DNA of 64,000 bases from Argentina anserina (lineage: Eukaryota; Streptophyta; Magnoliopsida; Rosales; Rosaceae), in the NCBI RefSeq assembly GCF_933775445.1, contig NC_065872.1, forward strand, positions 7,626,001 through 7,690,000. The letters run 5' to 3'. Position numbers and translations under genes: made by a program. Shown piece by piece: positions 23,051-36,300 of the stretch (its first letter is position 1; each line of letters opens with the position of its first letter). A model generated the notes under the pieces. That model searched no databases. It saw only the letters and a list, made by a program, of their open reading frames with translations, and was not told the DNA's origin.

Positions 23051-26000
23051 ATGCGTTGGTTTGCTTCGTCTTCATCATCATCTGCTCCATCGTCATCATC
23101 CTCGCCGAAGAAGAAGTCCAGGGTGGACAGCGGGTGGATGTTTCGGTCGAGGAGGAAGGCCTCGCAGCAGCAGAGGAAACTGCTCAATGTGGGGAGAGAC
23201 TATGACGGTGTAAGCAAATCTTCCAGCGCTTCGGGGTCGGAGTCTGCGCTGGCAAGCCCTCAGCCGCTTCCTTTGCCGGAGTCGGCCAACCGCCGAGGAG
23301 GAAGGTGTTCTCGCTGTAGCTCATTGGGACATGAGCAATGCTTCCCTTCCCCGGCTCCCAGGTAATGGAGAAAAAGCTTCTCATTTCTCATCAACAATGA
23401 TTGTTGAATGGCAGTTTTATATTATCACAGTTGTTTTAGAGGAAAAAAAATGGTAAAAATGGCATGTGGATTGTCATATTTGCAAGCAGCCAAGGATGTT
23501 CATATTGGTGAAATTGCATAATCGATCTCTTCTGAAGTTTTAGCTTTAGGAAGTTTCTTGATCTGTACATTCTGAGGACTAATGCTATGAGTTCGGTGTT
23601 GAAAATGTGTTTCAGTGTGTTTTCTTGCCAAGATAATCCAAAGAATAACAATCAAGTACGTGAGACAGTGTCGTCTAGGAGGAATAATCGAGATCGAAAT
23701 CGTTTACAAATTGGTGAATATGACTTCAGTCTTGATTTTCCTGTTAGAAGTGCACCGACTAGTCCATGCGCAAGTCCTAGATTGTGTGGGCACAGACCAA
23801 CTGTTGCTGATTTTGGGGCTCCTCCAGGAAATCAAGTCTGGTCTGCACCGGGGATGACTGTTAATGATATGACTCAACCCCCCCATGCCTTACCAGATGT
23901 ATTTAGTAATGAAAGTTCCCCTATAAACAGTCCCACAGGTAGAAGTCCCCTTCGACAACCACAAGGATCATCCCCACTGCATCCCCGGTTATCTGTTACC
24001 TCTGAAGTCTATCCATTGCCTCTGCCTCCAGGAGCAAGTCTCCCTTCACCTAGTGTGCCATCACCACAACCCGCACTCACACCTAAGCAAGAGTCCCAGC
24101 CAATTAAAGGGCAATGGCAAAAGGGAAAGCTTATTGGTCGCGGCACATTTGGCAGTGTGTATGTTGCTACCAATAGGTACATGCAGTTCATTCACTTCAA
24201 TGTGCATTTAATTGTAGCTTTTTCTTTGTTTGTGGCAATTTCTGATTAACTGCTTAATTTGCATCAGAGAAACTGGTGCTTTATGTGCAATGAAAGAAGT
24301 TGAACTACTTCCTGATGACCCGAAATCAGCAGAGTGTATAAAGCAGCTACAGCAGGTTATTATGCAATATCTTTCACATCTTTATGGGGATGCATGACAT
24401 GCCTTTTACCTTGTGACAAGTAGAATTGTAGGTTTAGCTTCCTGGATTTCCCTTTGACATCAGCTTTTCCTTGTATCACTTCTCAGTTTCTGGAAATTAT
24501 TGGTTTTGTGGGTTAGTAAAATCTGCATATAACTATTTAGATATAGGGATGTAGATACTAAATGAAGTTTATTCATAAATTGTATTAAGGATGTATGCTA
24601 CTAGTTTGTCATTCAATCCCTCTTTTTATCAGGAAATCAAAGTCCTCAGCCAGCTCAAGCATCCTAATATTGTGCAGTACTATGGAAGTGAAATTGTGAG
24701 TAACGTCTTTTATGGTTGGGCATCCTCATGTTTTGTGACTTTTTCATTGGAATGCCTTAAAAAAGCACCATCTACTTTTATGTATATGCAGGTTGAAGAT
24801 CGGTTTTTTATATATCTGGAGTACGTTCATCCTGGTTCTATAAACAAATATGTTCATGAACATTGTGGAGCCATGACAGAAGCTGTTGTTCGCAGTTTTA
24901 CTCGCCATATACTTTCTGGGTTGGCTTACTTGCACGGCACAAAAACAATACACAGGTACTCTCAGAATAAAGACTTTCTTCGTCTCAAACAAACGAAAAA
25001 AAAATATATATGTATAAAGACTTTCTAGACTTACTGCAATCTGAGACTAGACTTGATGAAGCAAATAAGAATGAGTAACTAATCTATGATCAATTTCTGT
25101 CATTAACTCATTCAGAAATGAGCAAGATTTATTATCGGAAAAAAGACCTATATCATTGCTCTTTGGATCTATTTATATGCATATTATTTGATTTATATCT
25201 GTTTCTCTGTATAGGGACATCAAAGGGGCTAATATGCTTGTGGATTCATTTGGGGTTGTCAAGCTAGCTGACTTTGGAATGGCAAAACATGTGAGTTCTG
25301 GTTCTTTCTTCACCAACTTCCCTAGATTCTAATTGATCACACCCCTTCTGCTCCTTGACATGTTAGCATTAAGCCATTGTATTGCTTTCTGGAATCTTGC
25401 ATTTACGTAGTTTCAATTAATTGCTGTGTAGCTTTCAGGACACGTAGGGAATCTTTCTCTAAAGGGAAGTCCATACTGGATGGCTCCAGAGGTAATATTT
25501 TCTATTCAATATGTTATTTCTACAGAGCTACGCGGCCTATGGTTTCTGATACCGATACAATTTTCATCCTACAGCTGATGCAATCTGAGATGCATAAAGA
25601 TAACAGCTCCGATTTGGCTCTTGCTGTTGATATATGGAGCTTGGGTTGTACTATAATTGAAATGTTCACCGGAAAACCACCTTGGAGTCAGTATGAAGGG
25701 GTAAGCACAAAATGTATCTCTGTTGAGCCATGAAACTATCCTTTACAGTTCGGCCTCTTGATTATTCCGATTGTTATATTCCGGTTCAAATTGCATGTGT
25801 AGTAAAGTGACTGCATGAAACCCTCTTTGAATGCTAAAGCAGCTAAACTCTTGCATATTAATGCAGGCTGCAGCCATGTTTAAAGTCATTAAGGATACTC
25901 CACCAGTTCCAGAAACATTGTCGCCTGAGGGTAAGGATTTCCTTAGGTGCTGCTTCCAAAGAAACCCTGCTGATAGGTCGACTGCTGCAATGCTATTAGA

Positions 26001-26277
26001 ACATCGTTTTGTAAAAAGCTCCCAGCCGCAGGAAGTGCCATCTACAAACTATGCTTCTACTGGGATGAATCTCATGGTAACTATTCAGGCCTTGCCACCC
26101 CACCTGTTTATAATTGTAGTCATTGACCGAAAGATTTATATTGGTAGTGTTTAACAGCCTATGTAATGTCGACAGGAAGGGGCTCAGGCTCCAACTGAAC
26201 TTGAAAGAAAACTATCAAGTTCACTGATGACTCCCAACATCGGCACACGATTAACTATGGGAAAGGCAGCTCTCTAA
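23051..26277 (+). CDS. MAPKKK5/MEKK-type MAP kinase kinase kinase
   Basis: Ten exons: 23051-23361, 23616-24176, 24268-24355, 24633-24695, 24792-24955, 25215-25290, 25432-25491, 25575-25700, 25867-26076 and 26176-26277. All join in frame and predict 586 residues (591 if the ATG at 23036 is used). The first ~275 residues are a Ser/Pro-rich regulatory region. The kinase domain follows: GRGTFGSVY glycine loop, AMKEVEL with the ATP-binding Lys, HRDIKGAN catalytic loop, [12 protein letters not shown] activation segment and [12 protein letters not shown]. Sequence and exon layout resemble Arabidopsis MAPKKK5 and MAPKKK3, which relay immune signals to MKK4/5 and MPK3/6. The C-terminal tail (~30 residues past the GMNLM segment) is shorter than usual for the family. 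It is the apparent parent of the kinase part of the gene at 30349-37820. It converges on the RRP7-like gene. Confidence 0.93.
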
Positions 26278-26978
26278 GTGGTAAGGCAGCTCTCCATTTG
26301 CATACTTCGACCACAGATGAGTGCATTCCTCATCTGGTAATTGCCAAGCCTTGCTTTTTGCCGGATCAAGCTTCATGCAAAATCTTCTCTTCGGTAACAA
26401 TTTCCTCCTGAAACTTCCAGATACGACAATGGCTAGCCCCATACTCTTCTCCTCATCCTGCCTTCATGGCCTGTCACCGAATATATCATCTAACTTGGCT
26501 TGAAAGTACCTCCTTTACTCCCTGCACATATTGTTCAAACATTGTGGAAAGGGAAAGGATTGTAGCTACGTCTCAGTCCTGAATATTACTGTAGTAGGCC
26601 CTGAATAGTAAATCAGTGCTGAAATTGATGTACTGGTAGGTGGGTAGCAGCCAGAGTATCAGTGTATCAGTGAGTGTTAGGTTCTTTTAAACATCGTTTT
26701 TGATGGTGGTAATATAGAAACAGTACCTTTTGTAACAAAAAAAAAGAATCACATAACTTGTGTAAAAAAATTCACGTGTAACAAAATACAAGGTATAGTG
26801 ATGGCAAATGAAAACGTACACAGAGTTAGCGAATTGTCAAGCATCTCAATAACACTGCTGAAAACCAGTTGAACCAACATTAGAGGCCAAAACATTTCGT
26901 TTAGTATGCCTGTATGACTAATCTCTTAACATTCAGAACAAAAACAATTCATTCTCGGCTGTTATGTATACATGGCAT
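26278..26978. other. Convergent 3' ends of the kinase and RRP7-like genes
   Basis: About 700 bp between the two stop codons. No separate gene seen; expected to be 3' UTR of both genes, which face each other. Just after the kinase stop the words AAGGCAGCTCTC are repeated within 30 bp. Confidence 0.5.
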
Positions 26979-29274
26979 TCAGTATGGTTTAAATTTCCTC
27001 GCTGCTCTGATCTGCTGTATCCGCTTTTTATCCTGCTCAAATTTGCTCTGAAGCATCATAATTTCTGCAAGGACGGACAAAATACAAGTGCTTTGTTTCA
27101 GTATCCGGATCATTTTACCAATAGAAATAGCTATATTCCTAATACATCGAAATTTTTCATAAGTGCGCGCCGTAGCATGGGATAAGCCAGATCATATACT
27201 GATCGTTTTTGTTTTATCAAATATTTATTTTCTTAACAAGACCTAAAAATGTAAATTTTGTAATCTTGGCCAGTATTCAGGTAACATAAATATATAATAG
27301 AAGTTCTAGATATAAGATTAACGTACCATTCCTCTGAGCCTCTTTCCTCTGGAACCGGTAAAAATCTAGGCCAACATCTGTATTCTTCTTCTTGGCCCTC
27401 TTGGTCTCCACGACAACCTGGGCAACAGAGCCAACTGTAATTCCATCAGCATCCTTGGTCTTCTTTCTTCCTTTATGATGCTGTACAAGTTGCCATCCCT
27501 CCTCAGCAGAGAGGGCTTCTCTATCTTTTCTTTCCTGTACATTCGATGAAAAAATGGATGAGAACTAAATGAGTCACCACAAGACACAGGAACAGAAAAT
27601 GAACAGCTTAATAAAGAACATGTAAGGATATACTTTATTAACAATACTAAAGATGTAGGTGATATCCTATGCACTGGAAAAAGGAAACGGGTTCATATAT
27701 TCACTAGTTGAACAGATGGGCGTACAGTAAGTCAGTAGCACACGATAGACCAAGATTAAGTGTTATGTGGAGTTGTGGACCAACATTAAAAAGAAGAATA
27801 AACATCAGCAAAACAACTCTTCTGTTACATGTTTAAGTGAAACAATTTAACCTAGCATGGTGCCAGTTGCATGCAAATGTGCACATTGTTGGTAGAGGTC
27901 AGGTTCCAGGGCCGTTACAGATGACAATAATCCAGCTGCATGGCACTTATAACTTGGGAGAGGAAAAATTACCTGTTCCAATTTTGCCTCATGTGCAATA
28001 ATGAACTCATCAATTCTTTCCTGCAGTACCTTCAAGCCAGGTCTATTTTGCTGGTATTCCATTATCCATTCTGTGGATCGAGAAATTCAGTGCTTGCCAT
28101 TTAACAATGTTTATAAAAAATTATCAAACATTTGACATTAGTAAGGAAAATAACTTTTGTTGGTGTCATTATATGCACAGAGCCAATTATTTTGGAATCA
28201 GTATTTCATACTTTTCATTCCTTTTGGGATGCCCTCATCCTCAGAGGAGATAAGGTAAACGTCCTCATGATTAGCTTCTTCTTTCTTTTCCAAAGACTTC
28301 TCAGAATTTGATGAATTCATATCCCTTGTTTTCTTTTTCTGAGATTTATTGGATATGCCTACATCAACAATTTTATTATGGTGAAAAAAAAAGAAGCAGT
28401 TGTCACCACGATGTGAAATCTAGAGACAGAATTTTTCAATTCAAGAATCAGACTTGTCATTTCTCTTGAGCAGTTCCCATCCACTTAAGAGAGATGGCAA
28501 GGTTCAACTAGTGTAATGCTGCGAGAAACTAAAGCTCACCATTTAATACATCAAAACCATCAGGATTAGAGGGATCACGTTGTCCATCCAATGCCCGACT
28601 GTTCTTCACCTTCTTTACTTTTCCTTTTTTTAGTTTCTTTGTCCTTTGCTTGTCATTGGCTGCTGTAGGGGCGCTATCTAGTAAAATGACAAGAGCAGAC
28701 CCCAGAAATTCATTTCGAATGCAAAGTTTCAACCATGTATATAACATGTTAACATCTAACAAAGCCAGAGTTCCAGTTACCTTCAATAGAGATGTGAACA
28801 ACTTTTCTCGAATCACCATTGTTTTCCTTATCTCTTTTTCTCTTTTTCATCTTTGAAAGGCCCGACTTTTTATCTGAAAACAGTTCAACAGAATGACACA
28901 ACATGTTTACTCTACTCATTTCTCAACATAAACAATAGAGCAAAAGTCCAAAGTGTTCTTCGTCTACAATGGAAGTCATTCATCCATTGTTTCTAGTTTT
29001 TCTTTCTAGATTCGAAACTTTTTCCCTACCATATTCACAGTAAGCATTCATCTCCAATTACAAAGCATTCATGTATTGGTTTCAGTTCAAATACATCCAC
29101 ATATACCATACCAAATAATCCCAGAACTCGACTCAAAGTCTCAAACAGCAAAACGAATCAAATATCAAAACTTGAAAACAAACGGCAAAATATTAAAAGC
29201 GACGAACCCTTTTCAACAGGCTCCAAGTCTCTCTGGGCAAGCTTCTTGGTCTTCTTCTTGTCCTTAAGTCCCAT
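26979..29274 (-). CDS. RRP7-like ribosomal RNA-processing protein
   Basis: Seven exons on the minus strand: 29274-29208, 28873-28781, 28677-28540, 28358-28212, 28070-27973, 27534-27327 and 27064-26979. Frames join and predict 278 residues. The N-terminal half is Lys-rich and low-complexity (MGLKDKKKTKKLAQRDLEP), typical of nucleolar proteins. The C-terminus is diagnostic: GWQLVQHHKGRKKTKDADG, then GLDFYRFQRKEAQRNEI, then SKFEQDKKRIQQIRAARKF and KPY at the end, the RRP7 C-terminal domain. In yeast, Rrp7 acts in the small-subunit processome and 18S rRNA maturation. No RNA-recognition domain is visible, as in other plant members. Intron 1 has a weak donor, G|GTTCGT. The start is supported by the matching frame and lack of upstream in-frame coding. 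Confidence 0.88.
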
Positions 29275-29568
29275 CTTCTCTATCTGCAAATAGCTCAACT
29301 ACAGCACTATGACTACCGTATCTTCCAATCCCCAACTCTGCTTGAAACCAATGCAAAGCAAAAGGAAGAAGAAGAGGAAGAAGACGATGGGTATCTAAAT
29401 AATAGATCAAGTTCGGAACTTGACTGAACCCAAAAGCCAAAATCGAGAAAAGGAGGCTATGGAGAAACAAGGGTTTTAGTTATGTTTCGCTGGGTTTTAG
29501 TTCGGGTGAAGCTGCTTTCTTTTCTTTTTCTGCTCGGGGGTAAATTTGTAATATCACCAGGCCTACTT

Positions 29569-29812
29569 ACCACAACCCACAATCATCACACCTAAGCAAG
29601 AGTCCCAGCCGATTTTAGGGCAATGGCAAAAGGGTAAGCTAATTGGTCGTGGCACGATTGGCAGTGTTTTATGTTGCTACCAATAGGTACATGCATCATT
29701 TCAATGTGATTGTAGGTTCTTCTTTGCTTGTGGTGATTGCTGATTGAGTGTTCACTTTGTATCAGAGAAACTGGAGCTTTATTTGCCAAAAAAGGAAGTT
29801 GAATTACTGCTA
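29569..29812 (+). pseudogene. Relic of the MAPKKK5-like gene (exon 2 end to exon 3)
   Basis: This segment matches positions about 24066-24310 of the upstream kinase gene: the words CCTAAGCAAGAGTCCCAGCC and CAATGGCAAAAGGGTAAGCT, the glycine-loop region, the intron with a shrunken interior, and the start of the next exon (AGAGAAACTGGAGCTTTAT). One extra base before GTTGCTACCAATAGG breaks the frame, and the downstream exon contains further changes. The similarity stops soon after. It lies between the RRP7-like 5' end and the RPW8-kinase fusion, so the N-lobe region occurs three times in 7 kb. Confidence 0.85.
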
Positions 29813-30348
29813 AATTGAACTGAAGCTTACAAATTTCTAACACTATAGTACCATACCATATTGTGATTTCATAAATTTGGTTAAAATGATTTCATATATA
29901 TCATTCCCAGATACATATAGAAAGTTAAGTCACAGCAATACTTGTCTCCGCTTAGCTTTTGGACTTGAATCTTATTGATGGTATTGATTGATGGGTTTGC
30001 AAAGATTGTTCCTTCTTCATATATCTCCACTCGATGCTATATGTCAAGTTGAAATAGACATGGTCAACCCCTTGTAATCAGATCGGTTCAAAAATTTGGT
30101 TGACTTGTAATTTTTCAAGTATCGACAAATGAGATTTGGAGAGCTCGGAAGCGTGTGGTATGTAGCTGCTGAGAACCTTCCCACTGAAGAATAAGTGAAT
30201 AACACCATGGTATGCAGTTTTTCTTCACCCTGAGTCCCGGACTACCATGTTTCCTTATTTCTGTTTCTTGTTTTTGTGGTAGAGTTTCGATGAGTAGAAG
30301 AGTTTGCTTCATTCATTTTATTTCAGATTTTGTTGGGAAGAATCAACA

Positions 30349-33300
30349 ATGGCTGGAGGTGAGATTGTTGCAGGGGCAGCTCTAGGACTACCGTTTAATA
30401 TCCTGTATGATGTGATCAAGGAAGTGATGACCAAGACTACAATGTTCAAACCCCTTCTCGGAGATCTTAGCTCCACCATGGAGAACTTGCATCCAGTGAT
30501 CAATGACATAGCCAAGCACAACAAGGACTTGGGACGTCCAGAGGAGGAACTACAGAGTTTCAAAAAGCAAATGGAGAATGGGGCTGAGCTTGTTCGAAAG
30601 TGCTCCAAGGTTGGTTTATGGAGAAGCTACAAGAAATATGGATATGCCAATAAGCTGATGGAGTTGGACAAATCTCTCAATAGACTATTAGCTATACTCG
30701 GCGTGCAGGGTATAAGAACCGGGATGGAAACGTTGGTGGTGGTGAAGGAAACATTGACTACAGTGAAGAGAATTGAAGACAATGGTGCTGGTACAGAAGA
30801 GAAAATTGTGGTGCATAATCTGATGGAGTTTCAGAAGGGAAAGCTTATTGGGACAGGTCCATATGGACCTCGTTATGTTGGAAGCAATAGGTATGCATAT
30901 ACAGATCTATGTGCAGTTCATCTACTTTTGGCAAATTGTGATCGATTAGGGGGAGTCTAATTTTCTCACGTGACAGGGTAACTGGAGCTTTATGTTCAAT
31001 GAAGGAAGTTGAATTATCTCCCAATGGCTCAATTTCTGCAAAACAATTAGAAATGGTAAGCCAAGGCCCTAGAGATAGCTCTCTATTTTTTCCCTTACAG
31101 AATCAGCTTCATTTAATGTGTTTAGGTAGACTGTTGCATGGTGCTAGCTTGTTCGAATGTAAAATTTGTGGATGATGCTTTATGTAATGTAATGCTGTCA
31201 CTATGCTTCTTACCTGCTGCTTCTTTTTACAGGAAATTGGAATGCTCAGCACCCTTAAGCATTCTAACATTGTGGAGTATTATGGAAGCCAAATGGTGAG
31301 TAGTGAGCTCCGGTACTCCCTTATGTTTAGGCATTTCCAAAATCATGTTTGTCTCGGAATGTAACTGAAATGAGTAGTATAAAATTTCTTGTATATGCAG
31401 GTAGACAATCAATTTTATATATATCAGGAGTATGTCCATCCTGGCTCTTTGAGCAAATATATGAATGAACGTTATGGAGTCATAACAGAATCTATTGTTC
31501 GTAATTTTACTCGCCAGATAGTGACCGGGCTGGCTTACATGCACAGCAAATACATAGCACACAGGTACTATCTCATGTATCAACTCAGCATAAAATTCAA
31601 TTATGCAGGAAAATTGGATTGTGAGGCTAGATAATGATGTTAACAGCGAGCACTTTACCTATTTAGGATGTGTCTTAATTCTTCTCCCGTTGGTGTAGGA
31701 GTATCAAAGGTGCCAATCTGCTCGTTGATACTTGTGGGGTTGTCAAGCTAGCTGATTTCGCGATGGCGCAACAGGTTAATTAGACTCATTCTTTCTCATC
31801 CCAATTCTGTTTTCTATTACTTTGACCAACAGAGATACACCCTTCACTCACAACAAAAAGTGGTGACCATGTGTTCAATGATCAAAACTGTGCTTACTCC
31901 AATATGATTTGGAACTTTTTTTTTTTTGGTAGCTTCCAGGACATGAGCGAACAATTTCTTTAGAGAGAAGTCCACACTGGATGCCTCCAGAGGTCCTTCT
32001 CTAAACACTATGCAATGTTTTCAAGACTTCTAAGGACCAAGATAGACTTGCTTTCGGATACTGATCCAATGTTATTCTCGTAGGTCATTTTTTCTGTACT
32101 ACATGACCATCTTGCTGCTGATATTTGGAGTTTGGGTTGCACAGTCATAGAAATGCTCACCGGAAGACCTCCTTGGAGCGAGCACGGAAGTGTAAGCAGA
32201 ATATTCATTCAACTATATACTACTTGTTACATTATTGTGTTTCAATAGTTGATGTTGCAATTACTGTAGTAACTGATCAGATGCTGCTCCTGCTGTAAGG
32301 GTTATATACCCCAATAGAGTTTGGTAAAATGATGCTTCTTCAGTGTAATGTATAGCTTAGTCACATTGCATTCTGGAACTGCTACCAGGACGAGTTTAGT
32401 GTAACACAGTTTGCAATACGTTTAGATGTCCCTATGTTATCTAAATGAGTAATGCTAAATGGACCACCAATTATTGAACCACCTATGGACCACCTGACGT
32501 GGCAGCTGATGTGGCATGCCTACATCAGCAAAATAGAATTTTTGGTTTTCATTATTCTTTGGTTTTTTTTATTTCGAAATTCTTTTCTATTCCACTTTTT
32601 TATTTTCCTTATTTATTCATAAAACCCTATCTCTTTATATCTTATTCATCTTTTCAAACAATACAAAATTATCTGCTTCAACAGACGTTGTTCTACACCC
32701 CATGTTCTCCTCTCAACGATTCATCCCCCCCTCCCCCCCACCCATCTTCTAGTTGATCGAATTCCCAATTTGATTTTATAATTTTAACGAATACTTTTAT
32801 CTATTCTAAAAGTTTGTTTTTTTTTTCATAACATGTTTGAACTTTAGGTTTTGACGGATCGGAACTGGAATTGAATTGGGATTTTTTTGTTTCTCAAAGG
32901 GCTAGGTTTTGAGAAACATACTCTTTACTTATTACTGTCATACTCATAGTTGTGTTTTTTCATTTCTCAAAGGCTTCGTTATGAGTATTATACTCTTAAC
33001 CTCTTCGCTTAGCTTTTATCGATCATCTCTTTCTCAGTTAATTAGTTTATGAGTTTACAAGCACTATTACAAGAATTATATCTTGTAATCAGCCAAAACT
33101 TGGTTGGGCATGTATCATATCTTTTGTGGAACCTTAATCAATTTGACTTCAAAACTTTAATCAATTTATTGCACGATTGAATGAAAATTTATCATTTAAA
33201 GACATACATATATACTCAATGATCCATAATATTCGAAGGGAAGTGGGATTAGATTAAGGACTTAAGACTGCGGAAGAGGTCACTATATAGAGTGCCTACC

Positions 33301-36300
33301 TTGAAACGGTGCAGCTAGACATGAATATAGACCATGAACTAGATATGTTTAGAGTTTTGGTTGATGACATTCTAATGTTAGCAATAAGCTCTTAGGACGT
33401 GTAGGATTTGGTACCAAAAGTCATTAGACAATATGAGTCATACAATATACACCTTGTATTGCAGCATGATCTTATTTATGCTTCTTAATTCATTTTTTGA
33501 CAGGTTGCAAACTTATTTTATTCAATGCAAAAATGCATATACATACTCAATACTCAGTGTCTCATGTTACTTACAAAATCCTTCTGTTTCATATGGCAAA
33601 AGTTGTTATGTGAATAAAAAAGACAAAAAAAACATGAAAGAAATCTCTACTACAATGTGAGACAAAAATCTTTCAACTGGGATATAAGACACAAAAGAAA
33701 ATGTAAAAAAAACATTAATTTTAGCAAGATCAATTGGAATATGTAAGCTCTGCTCCTGGTCAATGTTGTAATCAAACAAGATCACTTGGTTTACCTGCAT
33801 CAAATCAATTTCACAGCATTATATACAAAAACATTCACACAAAAATAACTTACTAAATAGAGCTTGAACACATATATACCTTCAGTCAATTTTTTTTCCA
33901 TCAAATTGTTTCCAATAGTCTTTTCGATGGTATACGAACTCTTCTGGTATTGCCACTTGTGGAGGTTGAAATGTCCTATAGAAAAACAAGGACACAATGT
34001 TTTATAAGATAAACTATTTTTTAGGCTTAGAAACTACAATCTGACACTACAAAATAAAAACTAGACATTTTACCTTCATTCTTTCTCCTTCATTATTTTG
34101 CTTTTTGCTTGCTGCAGACTTGCTCCTTCCATTTTGTTTGTTTTTGACTCCTTTCTCTTGTTCTTTCTCAAAGTCATTCTTTTCTAAGGGTCGGCGACTT
34201 GCTGTGCTTGAACTCTACAAAAACAAAATAACAATACATGATACATTATTATTCTTGGACAAACAAACTTCAACCTCTGTTTTAAAATAATAAATAAAAG
34301 AAATTAATCATTATAAGCTACATACCTTCCGTCCAGATTCCTTTAGCACCAGTCTCACCATTTTTCTTCTTTTGTTCTCTTTTTTGTTTCTTTCTTACCT
34401 CTTCCTCTACCTTAGACACCTTCCTTTTAGATGGTGGCCGACCTTTTCTCTTCTTAACCAGTGGAGTAAGTATGTGCTGACTTGGATTTGAAATACCATC
34501 AACTTCGCACCCATTAGTATTAATAGGTGACCCAGGCACTGGTTCAACACCTCCACAAGCGCCAGTGGTGTTGGACTCGTGTTTGGATAGTTCATCTTTT
34601 AGGTTGTTCAAACAAGACAAAACTATCATACACTTATCTTCAGAATCATACGCTAATTCCTTAATATCGTCAAAGTTCTTTTGCATTTTGTCAAGCCTTT
34701 GTGAGTCAGGTCTAGCATCCCATCCGCCATAACTGATTTTAACCATTGTGTGACATCTCTTCACATCCTTTCTCCATCTTCTCATGATATATTTGTCAGG
34801 AATCATGATTTTCTTATGACAAATCAAAACATATATCGCATGTCTGCATAGTATACCTCTAAACTGAAAGAGGCAACAATTACAGTGAATATCATCACTT
34901 TCTTCGTTGAATGAAACCTGAAAGTGAACAGTTTTCTTCATCTCTCCAACCTTGATATCTTTAGAAATTATGTACTCTGAAACTGAGTTATCCACTTCAA
35001 CAGAAATGAAGTCACAATACATTTTACCAGTTAATTCATCTCGAAACTCTTTAAACTTTGAAATTGTGTAAATATTGTGTGCTTGTACCTCCATGTCATA
35101 ATGAGTTGCACCAAGAAGACTATATGAGAAACACTTAAAATCTTCATGGTTTTCTTTCTCCACCTTACTTCTCAGTGCATTTTCATACTGCTCAACAAAT
35201 TGTTTCAAGGTAGTCTTAGAATTGACATGGCCATCAAAGAATGAATTCATACTTTCACTTCTTTGTGTGGTAGACATTCCTGCCCAAAAAAAATCTTTAA
35301 CAAAACTTGGAACCCAACGAGTTCTCTCCTCAAACATGACATCCAACCAATCATTTTTCTGCAACTCATACTTCTTAATCATCTCATCCCAACGTTCCTC
35401 AAACTCAATACGAGATAATGAATCATAAATTGTGTTTAACAAGGTTATCGAGATAGATTCATATTTTGCATATCCTTTTAACTTTTCAGGAAGTTTCTTT
35501 AGTATATGCCACAAGCACCAACGGTGCCTAGTATTCGGGAAGACAATCTCAATGGCGTTTCTCATAGCTCTATCTTGATCAGTAATAATTCCACCAGGAG
35601 CATTCCCAGACATGCATGCTAGCCAAGACTTGAATAACCAAACAAATGTCTTTTTTATCTTCACTTGAAATCAACCCACATCCTAGCAATATCGACTGTC
35701 CATGATGATTAACCCCCACAAATGGAGCAAAAGGCATTTCATACTTATTTGTCAAATAAGTAGTGTCAAATGTAATAACATCACCGAATTCATGGTATGC
35801 TGCCCTACTCCTTGCATCTGCCCAAAACAAATTTCTCAGTCGACCCTTTTCATTTATATCAATGGCATAGAAGAAATTAGCATTCTTGGCTTGCATATCC
35901 AAAAAGTAAGTTTGAACTGCACTAGCATCACCTTCCTTCAGCCGCAATCTCCTCATTTTTTCAATGTGATTTCGAGCATCTTTTTCTAAAAATGGTACAT
36001 TCTCATATCCCCGAGCTTCAACAACAATCAAGTTGTAACTCTTGTTTGTCCCTATTTTAGCAACATCATTCAACTCAAGCCTCCTCTTGATTGATGAACT
36101 TAATCCACGATTGACTGCGAAATAACGAGACTTTCTTGGACTCAAACCATGATTATGCTCAAGCTTTACAGAATTAATTTTCCAATTTCCATCAAGGGAT
36201 TAACCAAGTCTAATAAGTGCATTACAATCAGTCTTCACACTTGGACGAGGCTTTAGAGAGTTACTTGTTGTACTTTTAAATTTCCCGGCTCTACCACATG

